From NCBI RefSeq assembly GCF_011383005.1, contig NZ_CP049935.1, positions 2,728,001 to 2,792,000 of the forward strand: a stretch of 64,000 nt of DNA, written 5' to 3'. The first letter of the stretch is position 1, and every line of letters begins with the position of its first letter. The stretch comes from Phycicoccus sp. HDW14. GTDB taxonomy: Bacteria; Actinomycetota; Actinomycetes; Actinomycetales; Dermatophilaceae. Position numbers and translations under genes: made by a program. The notes beneath the pieces are model-generated. The model was not told where the DNA came from and made no database searches. It saw only the letters and a program-made list of their open reading frames with translations. This document shows, piece by piece, positions 34,823 to 42,343 of the stretch.

Positions 34823-35934
34823 GCCGCACGCGTCCTCGCGCAACGCGCGGCTTCGGAGCGCGGCTGCTCCTCACCCAGGCGCTGCTGCTCGTCGCGGGCG
34901 CCGTCACCGCCTATCTCGTGGCCTCCCTCGTGGGCCCGGGGCTCTTCCACCAGCACCTCCTCGAGGCCGGCACCGACCCGAGCAGCTCGGAGACCTACCA
35001 CCTCGAGATGGCCTTCCGCGACGCGCTCCTGGTGGCGATGGGCGTCGCCCTGCTGGTCTCCGTCGGCGCCGCGCTGGCCGTCAGCGTGTGGTTCACCCGC
35101 CGGGTCCAGCGCTCGACTCGCCGCGTCGTCGACGCCGCCGCCGACGTCGCCGCCGGGCGCTACGACGTGCGCGTCCCGGCCTCCGGCCTCGGGGTCGAGC
35201 TGGACCGGATGTCGAGCACCATCAACGAGCTCGGCGCGCGCCTGGAGCAGGTCGAGGGCACCCGCCGCCGGATGCTCAGCGATCTCGGCCACGAGCTGCG
35301 CACCCCGCTGGCCACCGTCGAGGCCCACCTCGAGGCGCTCGAGGACGGCGTGATCGTCCCGGACGCCACGACCTTCGCGGTGCTGCGCTCGAGCACCCAC
35401 CGCCTGCGCCGCCTCGCCGACGACCTCGGCGCGGTCAGCCGCGCACAGGAGGGCCGCCTCGAGCTGCACCCCGTCCGAGTCGACCTCGGTGGGTTGGTCG
35501 ACGACGTCGTGGCCACGGAGACAGCAGCCTTCGAGACTCGCGGGGTCACTCTGCGGACCGACCCCGCGGCTGCGGCGGTCATCATCGACGCCGACCCCGA
35601 GCGCCTCGGTCAGGTCCTGACGAACCTCCTGCGCAACGCCCTGCGGCACACGTCGGCCGGGGGCACCGTCACCGTGCGCACCGCGCAGGACGGAACCCAC
35701 GCGGTCCTGCACGTCGTGGACGACGGCGAGGGCATCACCCCCGAGCACCTGCCCCACGTCTTCGAGCGCTTCTACCGGGCCGACTCCTCCCGCACCACCG
35801 CCGACGGGGGCGGCTCGGGCATCGGCCTGACGATCAGCCGCGCCATCGCCGAGGCCCACGGCGGCACCCTGACCGCGCGCAGCCAGGGCGCAGGCACCGG
35901 AGCCACCTTCGCGCTTCGACTGCCGCGCGCCTGA
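34819..35934 (+). CDS. Sensor histidine kinase
   Basis: 371 residues, start overlapping the regulator stop (ATGA). Two membrane helices (LLLTQALLLVAGAVTAYLVASLV, about 16-38, and ALLVAMGVALLVSVGAALAVSVWF, about 72-95) enclose a short external sensor loop of about 35 residues. HAMP, then the H-box LSDLGHELRTPLATVEAHLEAL (His about 160), N-box LTNLLRNALRHTSA and G-boxes VVDDGEG and GGSGIGLTISRA. The short sensor loop is like CusS-type metal kinases in arrangement but much smaller. Paired with the OmpR regulator in the copper island. Confidence 0.9.
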   Translation: MSRTRPRATRGFGARLLLTQALLLVAGAVTAYLVASLVGPGLFHQHLLEAGTDPSSSETYHLEMAFRDALLVAMGVALLVSVGAALAVSVWFTRRVQRSTRRVVDAAADVAAGRYDVRVPASGLGVELDRMSSTINELGARLEQVEGTRRRMLSDLGHELRTPLATVEAHLEALEDGVIVPDATTFAVLRSSTHRLRRLADDLGAVSRAQEGRLELHPVRVDLGGLVDDVVATETAAFETRGVTLRTDPAAAAVIIDADPERLGQVLTNLLRNALRHTSAGGTVTVRTAQDGTHAVLHVVDDGEGITPEHLPHVFERFYRADSSRTTADGGGSGIGLTISRAIAEAHGGTLTARSQGAGTGATFALRLPRA

Positions 35935-35937
35935 CCG

Positions 35938-36100
35938 CGGTCGGCCGTTCGCGACGGAGCCCGAGACCGTCCGCACGACCGGACAACGGCGCAGCCAGCC
36001 CGTGAGCGCGGTCAGCAGACCGACGGCGGCGGCGGTCATCGTCGCGTGGTCCGACGGGAAGGGCACGTCGGTCGTGCGCTGGACACCGCGGCGTGCTGCT
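35938..36100 (-). pseudogene. Remnant of a PAP2-type phosphatase
   Basis: The minus strand carries TTDVPFPSDHATMTAAAVGL, a good match to the PAP2 phosphatase core F-P-S-D-H-A near 36074-36015. The frame ends shortly after and the surrounding family sequence (N-terminal helices, second catalytic His/Arg motifs) is missing. It looks like a broken fragment left between the kinase and copZ. It could also be a chance partial match. Confidence 0.4.
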
Positions 36101-36142
36101 CTCGCCTGTGCCGAACCTGTAGGACGACACCCACTTGCGAAG

Positions 36143-36190
36143 TACCCCTAGGGGCATACGTTGATGTGTACAGGTACCCGGTAGGGGTAT
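36143..36190 (+). promoter_or_regulatory. Two CsoR-like operators before copZ
   Basis: TACCCCTAGGGGCATA (36143-36158) and TACCCGGTAGGGGTAT (36175-36190) are G/C-tract palindromes with starts 32 bases apart, like known CsoR operators (TACCC...GGGTA). The -35-like TTGCGA (36135-36140) and -10-like TACGTT (36157-36162) overlap the first. A csoR gene lies 2.7 kb downstream in the same operon. Confidence 0.65.
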
Positions 36191-36210
36191 CAGAACGAAA
36201 GGTTGACACC

Positions 36211-36420
36211 ATGAGCACGACCGAGTTCCGAGTCACCGGCATGACCTGCGGGCACTGCGAGATGTCCGTCCGCGAAGAGGTCAGCGAGCTCCCAGGCGTC
36301 GAGGTCCTCGAGGTCGACGCCTCGTCCGGGCGGCTCCTGGTCGGCGGTGACCAGGTCGACGAGGCGCAGGTGCTGGCCGCCGTGGAGGAAGCCGGGTACA
36401 CCGCCGTGCCAGCCCGATGA
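36211..36420 (+). CDS. copZ: Copper chaperone CopZ
   Basis: 69 residues from ATG at 36211 with GAAAGG upstream. Single heavy-metal-associated domain with the metal motif [11 protein letters not shown] (about 11-21); the two cysteines bind Cu(I). The ferredoxin-like beta-alpha-beta pattern continues to [11 protein letters not shown]. CopZ hands copper to CopA and can deliver it to CsoR. Its stop overlaps the next small gene (ATGA). Confidence 0.92.
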   Translation: MSTTEFRVTGMTCGHCEMSVREEVSELPGVEVLEVDASSGRLLVGGDQVDEAQVLAAVEEAGYTAVPAR

Positions 36421-36599
36421 GCGCCGCCACCCGTCTGGCGCTCTTCGGGGCCGCCCTGGCCCTGGTCTTCGTCGCCTCCTTCACCGCCGCCGGCACACTC
36501 GTGCCGCAGGCGGTGGTGACCCGCTGGGAGCACCAGGGACAAACGCCCCACACCCCCGCCTCCACCACACCGCACCCGCACGGAGGGTCCGAGCGATGA
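36417..36599 (+). CDS. Small membrane protein between copZ and copA
   Basis: 60 residues, one helix ([23 protein letters not shown]), then a Pro/Thr/His-rich tail ([15 protein letters not shown]). Start overlaps the CopZ stop and its stop overlaps the CopA start, so it is translated with them. The His-rich tail outside or inside the membrane could bind copper. I know similar small genes in this position in actinobacterial copper operons, but no function is established. Confidence 0.65.
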   Translation: MSAATRLALFGAALALVFVASFTAAGTLVPQAVVTRWEHQGQTPHTPASTTPHPHGGSER

Positions 36600-38877
36600 G
36601 CACCACCACACCCGGGACAGGCCAGGCCATCGAGCTGCAGATCGGCGGCATGACCTGCGCCTCCTGCGCCAACCGGATCGAGCGCAAGCTGAACAAGCTC
36701 GACGGCGTCCAGGCCAGCGTCAACTACGCCACCGAGAAGGCCACCGTCACCACCCCGAGGGCTACGACCCCGCCGCACTCGTCGCCGAGATCGAGAAGAC
36801 CGGCTACACCGCGGCCCTGCCGACGCCGGCTCCCCCACGGGCCCGCCGAGCGAGGACGCACCCGACCCCGAGCTGGCCGGGCTGCGGCAGAGGCTGATCG
36901 GCGCCGCTACCCTGTCGGTCCCGGTCATCGCGATGTCGATGGTCCCCGCGCTGCAGTTCACGTACTGGCAATGGGCCAGCCTCACCCTGGCGGCGCCTGT
37001 CATTCTCTGGGCCGCGTGGCCGTTCCACCGCGCCGCGTGGGCGAACCTGCGCCACGGCAGCGCCACCATGGACACCCTCATCTCGATGGGGACCCTCGCC
37101 GCGTTCCTGTGGTCCCTCTACGCCCTCTTCCTCGGCACCGCCGGCACACCGGGCATGACCCACCCGTTCGAGCTGACCATCGCCCCCTCGGACGGCGCCG
37201 CCAACATCTACCTCGAGGTCGGCGCCGGCGTGACCCTGTTCATCCTCGCCGGGCGCTACTTCGAGAAGCGCTCCAAGCGCCAGGCCGGCGCCGCCCTGCG
37301 CGCCCTGCTGGAGATGGGCGCCAAGGAGGTCTCCCTCCTGCGCGACAGCGTCGAGACCAAGATCCCGGTCGAGCAGCTCATTGCGGGCCAGGAGTTCGTC
37401 GTGCGCCCCGGGGAGAAGATCGCCACCGACGGCGTCGTCGTCGCCGGGACCTCCGCCGTCGACGCCTCCATGCTCACCGGCGAGTCGGTGCCGGTCGAGG
37501 TCACGGTCGGCGACGCCGTCGCCGGCGCCACCGTCAACGCCGGCGGCCGTCTCGTCGTACGCGCCACCCGGGTCGGCGCCGACACCCAGCTGGCCCAGAT
37601 GGCCCGGCTCGTCGAGGAGGCGCAGACCGGCAAGGCCGCCGTGCAGCGCCTGGCCGACCGCATCTCGGGCGTCTTCGTCCCCGTCGTCATCGCCATCGCC
37701 GCCGCGACCCTCGGCGCCTGGCTCGGCGCGGGCTTCCCCGTCTCCGCGGCCTTCACCGCCGCCGTCGCGGTCCTGGTCATCGCCTGCCCCTGCGCCCTCG
37801 GCCTGGCCACCCCCACCGCGCTGCTCGTCGGAACCGGTCGCGGAGCCCAGCTCGGCATCCTCATCAAGGGCCCCGAGGTCCTGGAGTCCACGCGCACCAT
37901 CGACACCGTGGTGCTTGACAAGACCGGCACCGTCACCACCGGCCGGATGACCCTCACCGACGTCGTCACCGAGCGCGGCGAGGACCGGCCTCAGGTGATG
38001 CGGCTCGCCGGAGCGCTCGAGGCTGCCTCCGAGCACCCCATCGCCCAAGCGGTAGCCCGCGCCGCCGCCGACGAGACCGGGCCCCTCCCGACGCCCGAGG
38101 ACTTCGCCAACCTCGAAGGTCGCGGGGTCCAGGGCGTCATCGACGGCCACGCCGTCGTCGTCGGGCGCCCCTCCTTGCTCGCCGACTGGTCACAGCACCT
38201 CTCCCCCGCTCTCCTGCAGGCCAAGTCGCGCGCCGAGTCCGAGGGCAAGACGGTCGTCGCCGTCGGCTGGGACGGGCAGCCGCGCGCCGTGCTCGTCGTC
38301 GCGGACACCGTCAAGCCCACCAGTGCCGAGGCGGTCCGCGAGCTGCGCGCCATAGGCCTGACCCCGATGCTCCTCACCGGCGACAACGAGGCCGTCGCCC
38401 GGCACATCGCCGCCCAGGTCGGCATCGAGCAGGTCATCGCCGACGTGATGCCCCAGGACAAGGCCCAGGTCGTGTCCCGCCTCCAGGCGGAGGGCCGGAC
38501 GGTCGCCATGGTCGGCGACGGCGTCAACGACGCTCCCGCCCTCGCCCTCGCCGACCTCGGCCTGGCCATGGGCACCGGCACCGACGTCGCCATCGAAGCC
38601 TCCGACATCACCCTCGTGCGCGGAGACCTGCGCTCCGCCGTCGATGCGATCCGCCTCTCCCGCGCCACCCTGCGCACCATCAAGACCAACCTGTTCTGGG
38701 CGTTCGCCTACAACGTGGCCGCCCTCCCCTGGCCGCGCTCGGTTTGCTCAACCCGATGCTCGCCGGCGCTGCCATGGCCTTCTCCAGCGTCTTCGTCGTC
38801 GGCAACAGCCTGCGCCTGCGCGCCTTCACCGGCACCACCACTCAGCCAAACCACACCCCGAGGACCCCCATGCCTGA
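36596..38877 (+). CDS. copA: Cu(I)-exporting P1B-type ATPase CopA (four single-base deletions)
   Basis: Corrected product about 761 residues. The N-terminal HMA domain has [15 protein letters not shown] (about 18-32). Breaks lie at the C-runs 36753-36756, 36832-36836, 38726-38729 and 38856-38859; one added C in each gives one continuous frame that ends ...HTPEDPHA with TGA at 38875. Transport motifs: TGES phosphatase loop ([10 protein letters not shown]), the copper-selective CPC in [16 protein letters not shown], phosphorylation DKTGT, the SEHPIA nucleotide loop and the hinge [15 protein letters not shown]. It pumps Cu(I) out using ATP. Coupled to CopZ via the small gene, and its end overlaps csoR. 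Confidence 0.93.
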
Positions 38878-39178
38878 GCCCACCAACCCCGAGCACCACC
38901 ACGGCTACATCAGCGAGAAGGACGGCTACCTCAACCGGATGCGCCGCATCGAGGGTCAGGCCCGAGGCGTCGCCCGGATGATCGATCAGGAGCAGTACTG
39001 CATCGACATCCTCACCCAGATCAGCGCCCTCAACCGGGCCCTGGAAGGCGTCGCCCTCGGCCTCATGGACGACCACCTCGCCCACTGCGTCCTGGACGCC
39101 GTCCGCGCCGGCGAGGACCAGGGCACCGCCAAACTCAAGGAAGCCTCCGACGCCATCCGCCGCCTCGTGCGCTCCTGA
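38870..39178 (+). CDS. csoR: Copper-sensing repressor CsoR
   Basis: 102 residues from ATG at 38870. All-helical CsoR/RcnR family with [19 protein letters not shown] (about 20-38). Copper ligands: Cys in EQYCIDIL (about 43), His and Cys in DDHLAHC (about 68-72), matching the Cu(I) CsoR C...H-x-x-x-C set rather than the nickel RcnR set. A His-rich start (PEHHHGY) precedes. It overlaps the corrected end of copA. It should bind the paired palindromes upstream of copZ and release them when Cu(I) binds. Confidence 0.92.
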   Translation: MPEPTNPEHHHGYISEKDGYLNRMRRIEGQARGVARMIDQEQYCIDILTQISALNRALEGVALGLMDDHLAHCVLDAVRAGEDQGTAKLKEASDAIRRLVRS

Positions 39179-39248
39179 CCACGCCTGACCCCACGCGTGC
39201 CGACGCACTCGCGGGGCACGCCCCACCCACTCATCCCCGGGAGGACCC

Positions 39249-39875
39249 ATGGCCGGCCACGCCGAGCACGCCCCCACCCACAGCGACCGCGACCAACACG
39301 GCGGTCACGCCACCGGCGGCGTGGCCCGTATGGCCGTCAGCGCCACCCTGCACTGCTTGACCGGCTGCGCCATCGGCGAGATCGCCGGCCTCATCATCGG
39401 CACCGCCGCCGGGCTCGGCAACGCGAGCACCATCGTCATCTCCATCGCCCTGGCCTTCCTCTTCGGCTACACCCTCTCCACCCTCCCCCTGCTCAAGGCC
39501 GGGCTCGCCGTCGGAACCGCCCTGCGCGTCGTGCTCGCCGCCGACACGGTCTCCATCGCGACCATGGAGGTCACCGACAACGTCGTCATGACCCTCATCC
39601 CCGGCGCCATGACCGCCGGCCTGGTCAACATCGTCTTCTGGGTCGGCATGGCCATCTCCCTCGCCGTCGCCTTCTTCGCCGCCTACCCCGTCAACGCCTA
39701 CCTGCTCAAGCGCGGCAAGGGCCACGCCCTCACCCACGGGTACCACGACGCCGCACCCTCCCAAGGAGCACGGCGCCTCATCCCCACGCTCGGCACCGGC
39801 GCCCTCATCGCCACCCTGACCGCATTCATGCTCGGCGGCCTGGTGGTCTCCATCGCCGACAGCCTCAGCACCTGA
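39249..39875 (+). CDS. DUF4396 membrane protein with His-rich N-terminus
   Basis: 208 residues from ATG at 39249. A cytosolic or external N-tail rich in His (HAEHAPTHSDRDQHGGHATGG) precedes a membrane segment with two cysteines (SATLHCLTGCAIGEIAGLIIG, about 31-51). More helices follow (IVISIALAFLFGYTLSTL, NIVFWVGMAISLAVAFFAAY, LIATLTAFMLGGLVVSIA). This is the DUF4396 layout. The paired Cys and His-rich tail suggest copper transfer; position after csoR in the copper operon supports this. Function not established. Confidence 0.8.
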   Translation: MAGHAEHAPTHSDRDQHGGHATGGVARMAVSATLHCLTGCAIGEIAGLIIGTAAGLGNASTIVISIALAFLFGYTLSTLPLLKAGLAVGTALRVVLAADTVSIATMEVTDNVVMTLIPGAMTAGLVNIVFWVGMAISLAVAFFAAYPVNAYLLKRGKGHALTHGYHDAAPSQGARRLIPTLGTGALIATLTAFMLGGLVVSIADSLST

Positions 39876-40316
39876 GGCCCTCGAGCGGACGTGATCACGC
39901 TGACCGAGGAACCACGGGAACGGATCTCCTACGCCTTTGTCCATGTCGCCCAAGGAGCCAGGGCAACGAGGGCGCTCGACGTGGCCGCCGTGCGTACCGC
40001 CGGCGTTCCACAGCGCATCCATTCGTCTGTCCTCCGGCCCCCGGCTTCTGGAGCCCCCCAGGCAAGCGTCGGCGACCTCCAGTGCGACGACCGACGGGCT
40101 TGAACTGCGCCCCAGAGGCCTGCTCGACCACCTCCCCACGGACACCAACACGCGACCCGACCGCGACAGCCACCCCCGAGCTCGAAGGCCTGTCCACGAC
40201 CGAGGCATGACCCCAACCACCCATCAACTGCACACCTCTTGCATTGCCGGCCGGCTCAGTCGTTGTCACGACTCCCGAGATGTCCCTGGAGGAGGGAGGA
40301 ACAAGCCTTCGATGTC
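39876..40316. other. Gene-free gap in the island
   Basis: About 440 bases between the copper operon and the next small gene. Open frames are short and unlike any family. A perfect 14-bp inverted repeat starts at 40259 (listed separately). Confidence 0.5.
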
Positions 40317-40327
40317 GTGACAACGAC
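40259..40327. repeat. Perfect 14-bp inverted repeat around a start region
   Basis: GTCGTTGTCACGAC (40259-40272) and its exact reverse complement GTCGTGACAACGAC (40314-40327) flank a 41-base loop. The loop holds a strong GGAGGAGGGAGG, and the right arm includes the GTG start of the next gene. The structure could mask or expose translation, or be an operator. Confidence 0.65.
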
Positions 40328-40850
40328 AGCGCCTGCCGGAGAGTCGAATCCTGCCCCTGGACGCGGGGGGCTCGACCAGCTGACAGTCTTGGACCTCGGC
40401 GAGGAACAGACGGCGTCGGCACGTGATGCGACGGCGTCGCCGAGGTCGCATGCGCCGGCTGGCCGCAAGGCCAACGAACGCCCGGAGGTGATCCGCTGCC
40501 TCTGGTGCGGCGCTACCTCTCCCGCCCCAGCCCGCGGTCGAGTCCCCAAGTGGTGCTCCGACGCCTGCCGGCACCGCGCCTGGGAGCAACGCCGCGCGGC
40601 CGCCTCCGGGCTTTGTGCCATGGAGGTCGTGGAGCGCGTCGTCGAAGTCGTCAAGACCCAACGCGTGATCGAGCAGGTGCGAGTGGAGGTGACTGCGGAG
40701 GGCCGCCTGCGGGCATTCTCGGACTACGCCTCGATCCTGTCCGAGCTCTCGCTCAGGCTCGACACCGGTCGGATCTACGACCGCGACCTCGCCTCGTTGA
40801 CCGCCGCAATGACCACACTCGTCGACGCATTCAACCGCCGATGTCGGTGA
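40317..40850 (+). CDS. Hypothetical protein with zinc-ribbon-like motif
   Basis: About 177 residues from GTG at 40317; the start is uncertain because the strong Shine-Dalgarno lies 19 bases upstream inside a hairpin loop. A cysteine cluster CLWCGATSPAPARGRVPKWCSDACRHRAWEQR (about 67-98) looks like a small zinc ribbon of the type found in mobile-element proteins. The C-terminal half is helical with a possible coiled coil (VVERVVEVVKTQRVIEQVRVEV). Likely a DNA- or protein-binding cargo factor; no specific function. Confidence 0.6.
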   Translation: MTTTAPAGESNPAPGRGGLDQLTVLDLGEEQTASARDATASPRSHAPAGRKANERPEVIRCLWCGATSPAPARGRVPKWCSDACRHRAWEQRRAAASGLCAMEVVERVVEVVKTQRVIEQVRVEVTAEGRLRAFSDYASILSELSLRLDTGRIYDRDLASLTAAMTTLVDAFNRRCR

Positions 40851-40872
40851 CCCACACGGCGTCGGAAACGGT

Positions 40873-40883
40873 CGCTCATGCCG
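40873..40883. repeat. Copy 1 of an 11-bp intergenic motif
   Basis: CGCTCATGCCG; also at 41592-41602 and 41969-41979. Each copy lies within about 25 bases after the stop of a small cargo gene. Confidence 0.45.
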
Positions 40884-40944
40884 ATGACAGCATGTGCACC
40901 GCGAGCCCTTCCGACAAGGCGATGCGGGCGCGCAGACTGGGCCC

Positions 40945-41259
40945 ATGAGCGCCGAGCCCATCGTCACCGCCGTTGACCTAAACGACGAGGGGCGCGTGTG
41001 GTGCTGGTGCTGCGGCTCCACCGACTCACCAGATCGAATGGTTCATCTGGGCGACCACCCAGAGGTGCACCTCTGCTTGCAGTGCGCCCATTTTGTGCAC
41101 CAGCAGGCCTGGGAGATCGAGGACGTGGGCAAGCACGGGCCGGCCGCATTCGCGCGGGATCAGTTCCGCAACCTCCGCGCTGAGGTCATACGCCGAGGGT
41201 GGCACCACAACAAGCTCATGGGTGGCAAGCTCCGCTGGCTCGGCAAGTACCTTCCCTAG
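40945..41259 (+). CDS. Cysteine/histidine-rich hypothetical protein
   Basis: 104 residues from ATG at 40945. Two C-x-x-C motifs (CWCCGSTD at about 20 and HLCLQCAHFVHQQ at about 43-55) suggest one zinc site. The C-terminal half is basic (RRGWHHNKLMGGKLRWLGKYL). No family recognised. It overlaps nothing but is followed two bases later by the thioredoxin-like gene, so they are probably co-transcribed. Confidence 0.6.
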   Translation: MSAEPIVTAVDLNDEGRVWCWCCGSTDSPDRMVHLGDHPEVHLCLQCAHFVHQQAWEIEDVGKHGPAAFARDQFRNLRAEVIRRGWHHNKLMGGKLRWLGKYLP

Positions 41260-41261
41260 CC

Positions 41262-41573
41262 ATGGACATCGAACTGCTGGTCATCCCGGACTGCCCCAAC
41301 GACGACGCCGCCGCCGAGTTGATCAGGACCGCCGTGGCAGACACTCGGGTGCGGGCCACGATTACCCGCACCGTCATCGCCAGCCTCGGCGACGCGCAGC
41401 AGCGTGGCTTCTCGGGCTCCCCGACAATCCTGCTCAACGGCGTCGATCCGTTCGCGCGGCCCGACGCGCCGGTGGCGCTGTCCTGTCGGCTCTACTCCAC
41501 CCCAGAAGGACTGCGAGGCATCCCGGCGCTGCGCGACCTGCGACAAGCGCTTAAGCAGGTCGCCGCAGGCTAA
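41262..41573 (+). CDS. Thioredoxin-fold protein
   Basis: 103 residues from ATG at 41262. The N-terminal strand and CP element (IELLVIPDCPNDDAAAELIRTAV) and the cis-Pro-like SGSPTILLNGVDPF (about 51-64) fit a small thioredoxin-fold protein of the kind seen beside mercury and arsenic resistance genes. There is no C-x-x-C, only one N-terminal cysteine (about 11) and another in LSCRLYSTPEG. It could bind metal or serve as a redox helper; this is inference. Confidence 0.65.
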   Translation: MDIELLVIPDCPNDDAAAELIRTAVADTRVRATITRTVIASLGDAQQRGFSGSPTILLNGVDPFARPDAPVALSCRLYSTPEGLRGIPALRDLRQALKQVAAG

Positions 41574-41591
41574 ACCGCCCAAGCAAGTGAC

Positions 41592-41602
41592 CGCTCATGC
41601 CG
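41592..41602. repeat. Copy 2 of the 11-bp intergenic motif
   Basis: CGCTCATGCCG, extended to the 13-mer CCGCTCATGCCGC shared with copy 3; 16 bases after the stop of the thioredoxin-fold gene. Confidence 0.45.
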
Positions 41603-41680
41603 CCTCGCGGATGCCTGACAACCAGCAGCAACATGTTCGCTCGACGTGCGATGTTTGGCTCCGAAGATCGGAGGCACGAC

Positions 41681-41962
41681 ATGTCCAGGCCGGAACTGCG
41701 TTTGGTCGCTGACTACGGCGCGAGCCCGTTGTGGACCGTCAACGGCAACGTTCCTATTGACGACCTGCCGCTCAGCCCCCGCCTGAAGGCCGAGCTCGAC
41801 CGCTGGGCCAAGGAGTTCGACGCGACTACGCCCAAGGGCACGCGGATGAAGCGCGGAGGCCACGTGCCAACTGACTGGGCCGAACGGGGCCAGCGGCTGG
41901 CACGTGAGCTTCAGGCCGAGGTCTATGACACGTTCGAAGTCGTCTACGACCCTGACCTCTGA
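41681..41962 (+). CDS. Hypothetical protein, island cargo
   Basis: 93 residues from ATG at 41681, with GGAGG seven bases upstream. Acidic and Trp-containing (LWTVNGNVPIDDLPLSPRLKAELDRWAKEFDATTPKG), probably mixed alpha/beta, no membrane segment or cysteine. I know similar short actinobacterial proteins of unknown role; no function is assigned. Its own good ribosome site supports reality. Confidence 0.55.
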   Translation: MSRPELRLVADYGASPLWTVNGNVPIDDLPLSPRLKAELDRWAKEFDATTPKGTRMKRGGHVPTDWAERGQRLARELQAEVYDTFEVVYDPDL

Positions 41963-41968
41963 CACGTC

Positions 41969-41979
41969 CGCTCATGCCG
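41969..41979. repeat. Copy 3 of the 11-bp intergenic motif
   Basis: CGCTCATGCCG, within the 13-mer CCGCTCATGCCGC; seven bases after the stop of the preceding gene. Confidence 0.45.
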
Positions 41980-42145
41980 CACAGGGTGCGCCACCGCCGC
42001 TCCGTCACGCTCAGCGATGACGCCGCGCGGAGACTCGATACACAGCGCATCTCGGGAGGGCGTGGTTGCGGATCCCGGGATCGCTGACAGGTTCAGCGTC
42101 CCCGAGGGAGCCGCGCCTGGGCCTTGGGGGCAGGAGGTGGCAGAC

Positions 42146-42334
42146 ATGACCACGACTGCACGACGTTCCTACGAGTCGCTCGCCCAGGCCGCTGAGCGGA
42201 CCGGGATCAGCACTCGCACACTCCGCCGTCACATCTCGGCTGGCGACCTGACGGCCTACCGGTGCGGGCGCCTGTTGCGGCTGGACCCGGACGACGTGGA
42301 CCGCATGATGGTTCGAGTCCCGAACGGTCGATGA
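42146..42334 (+). CDS. xis: Excisionase-type helix-turn-helix protein
   Basis: 62 residues from ATG at 42146, CAGGAGG ten bases upstream. Winged-helix MerR/Xis-type fold: SYESLAQAAERTGISTRTLRRHISAGDLTAYRCGRLLRLDPDDVDRMM covers nearly the whole protein. It sits directly beside and convergent to the integrase, the standard place for an excisionase, and would direct excision of the island. Confidence 0.8.
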   Translation: MTTTARRSYESLAQAAERTGISTRTLRRHISAGDLTAYRCGRLLRLDPDDVDRMMVRVPNGR

Positions 42335-42343
42335 CCAAGTCCG

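Noticed and set aside
36596..38877. copA as a decayed pseudogene
   Set aside because: All four breaks are one-base losses in C-runs, codon use stays normal and every catalytic motif is intact, so base-calling error is more likely.
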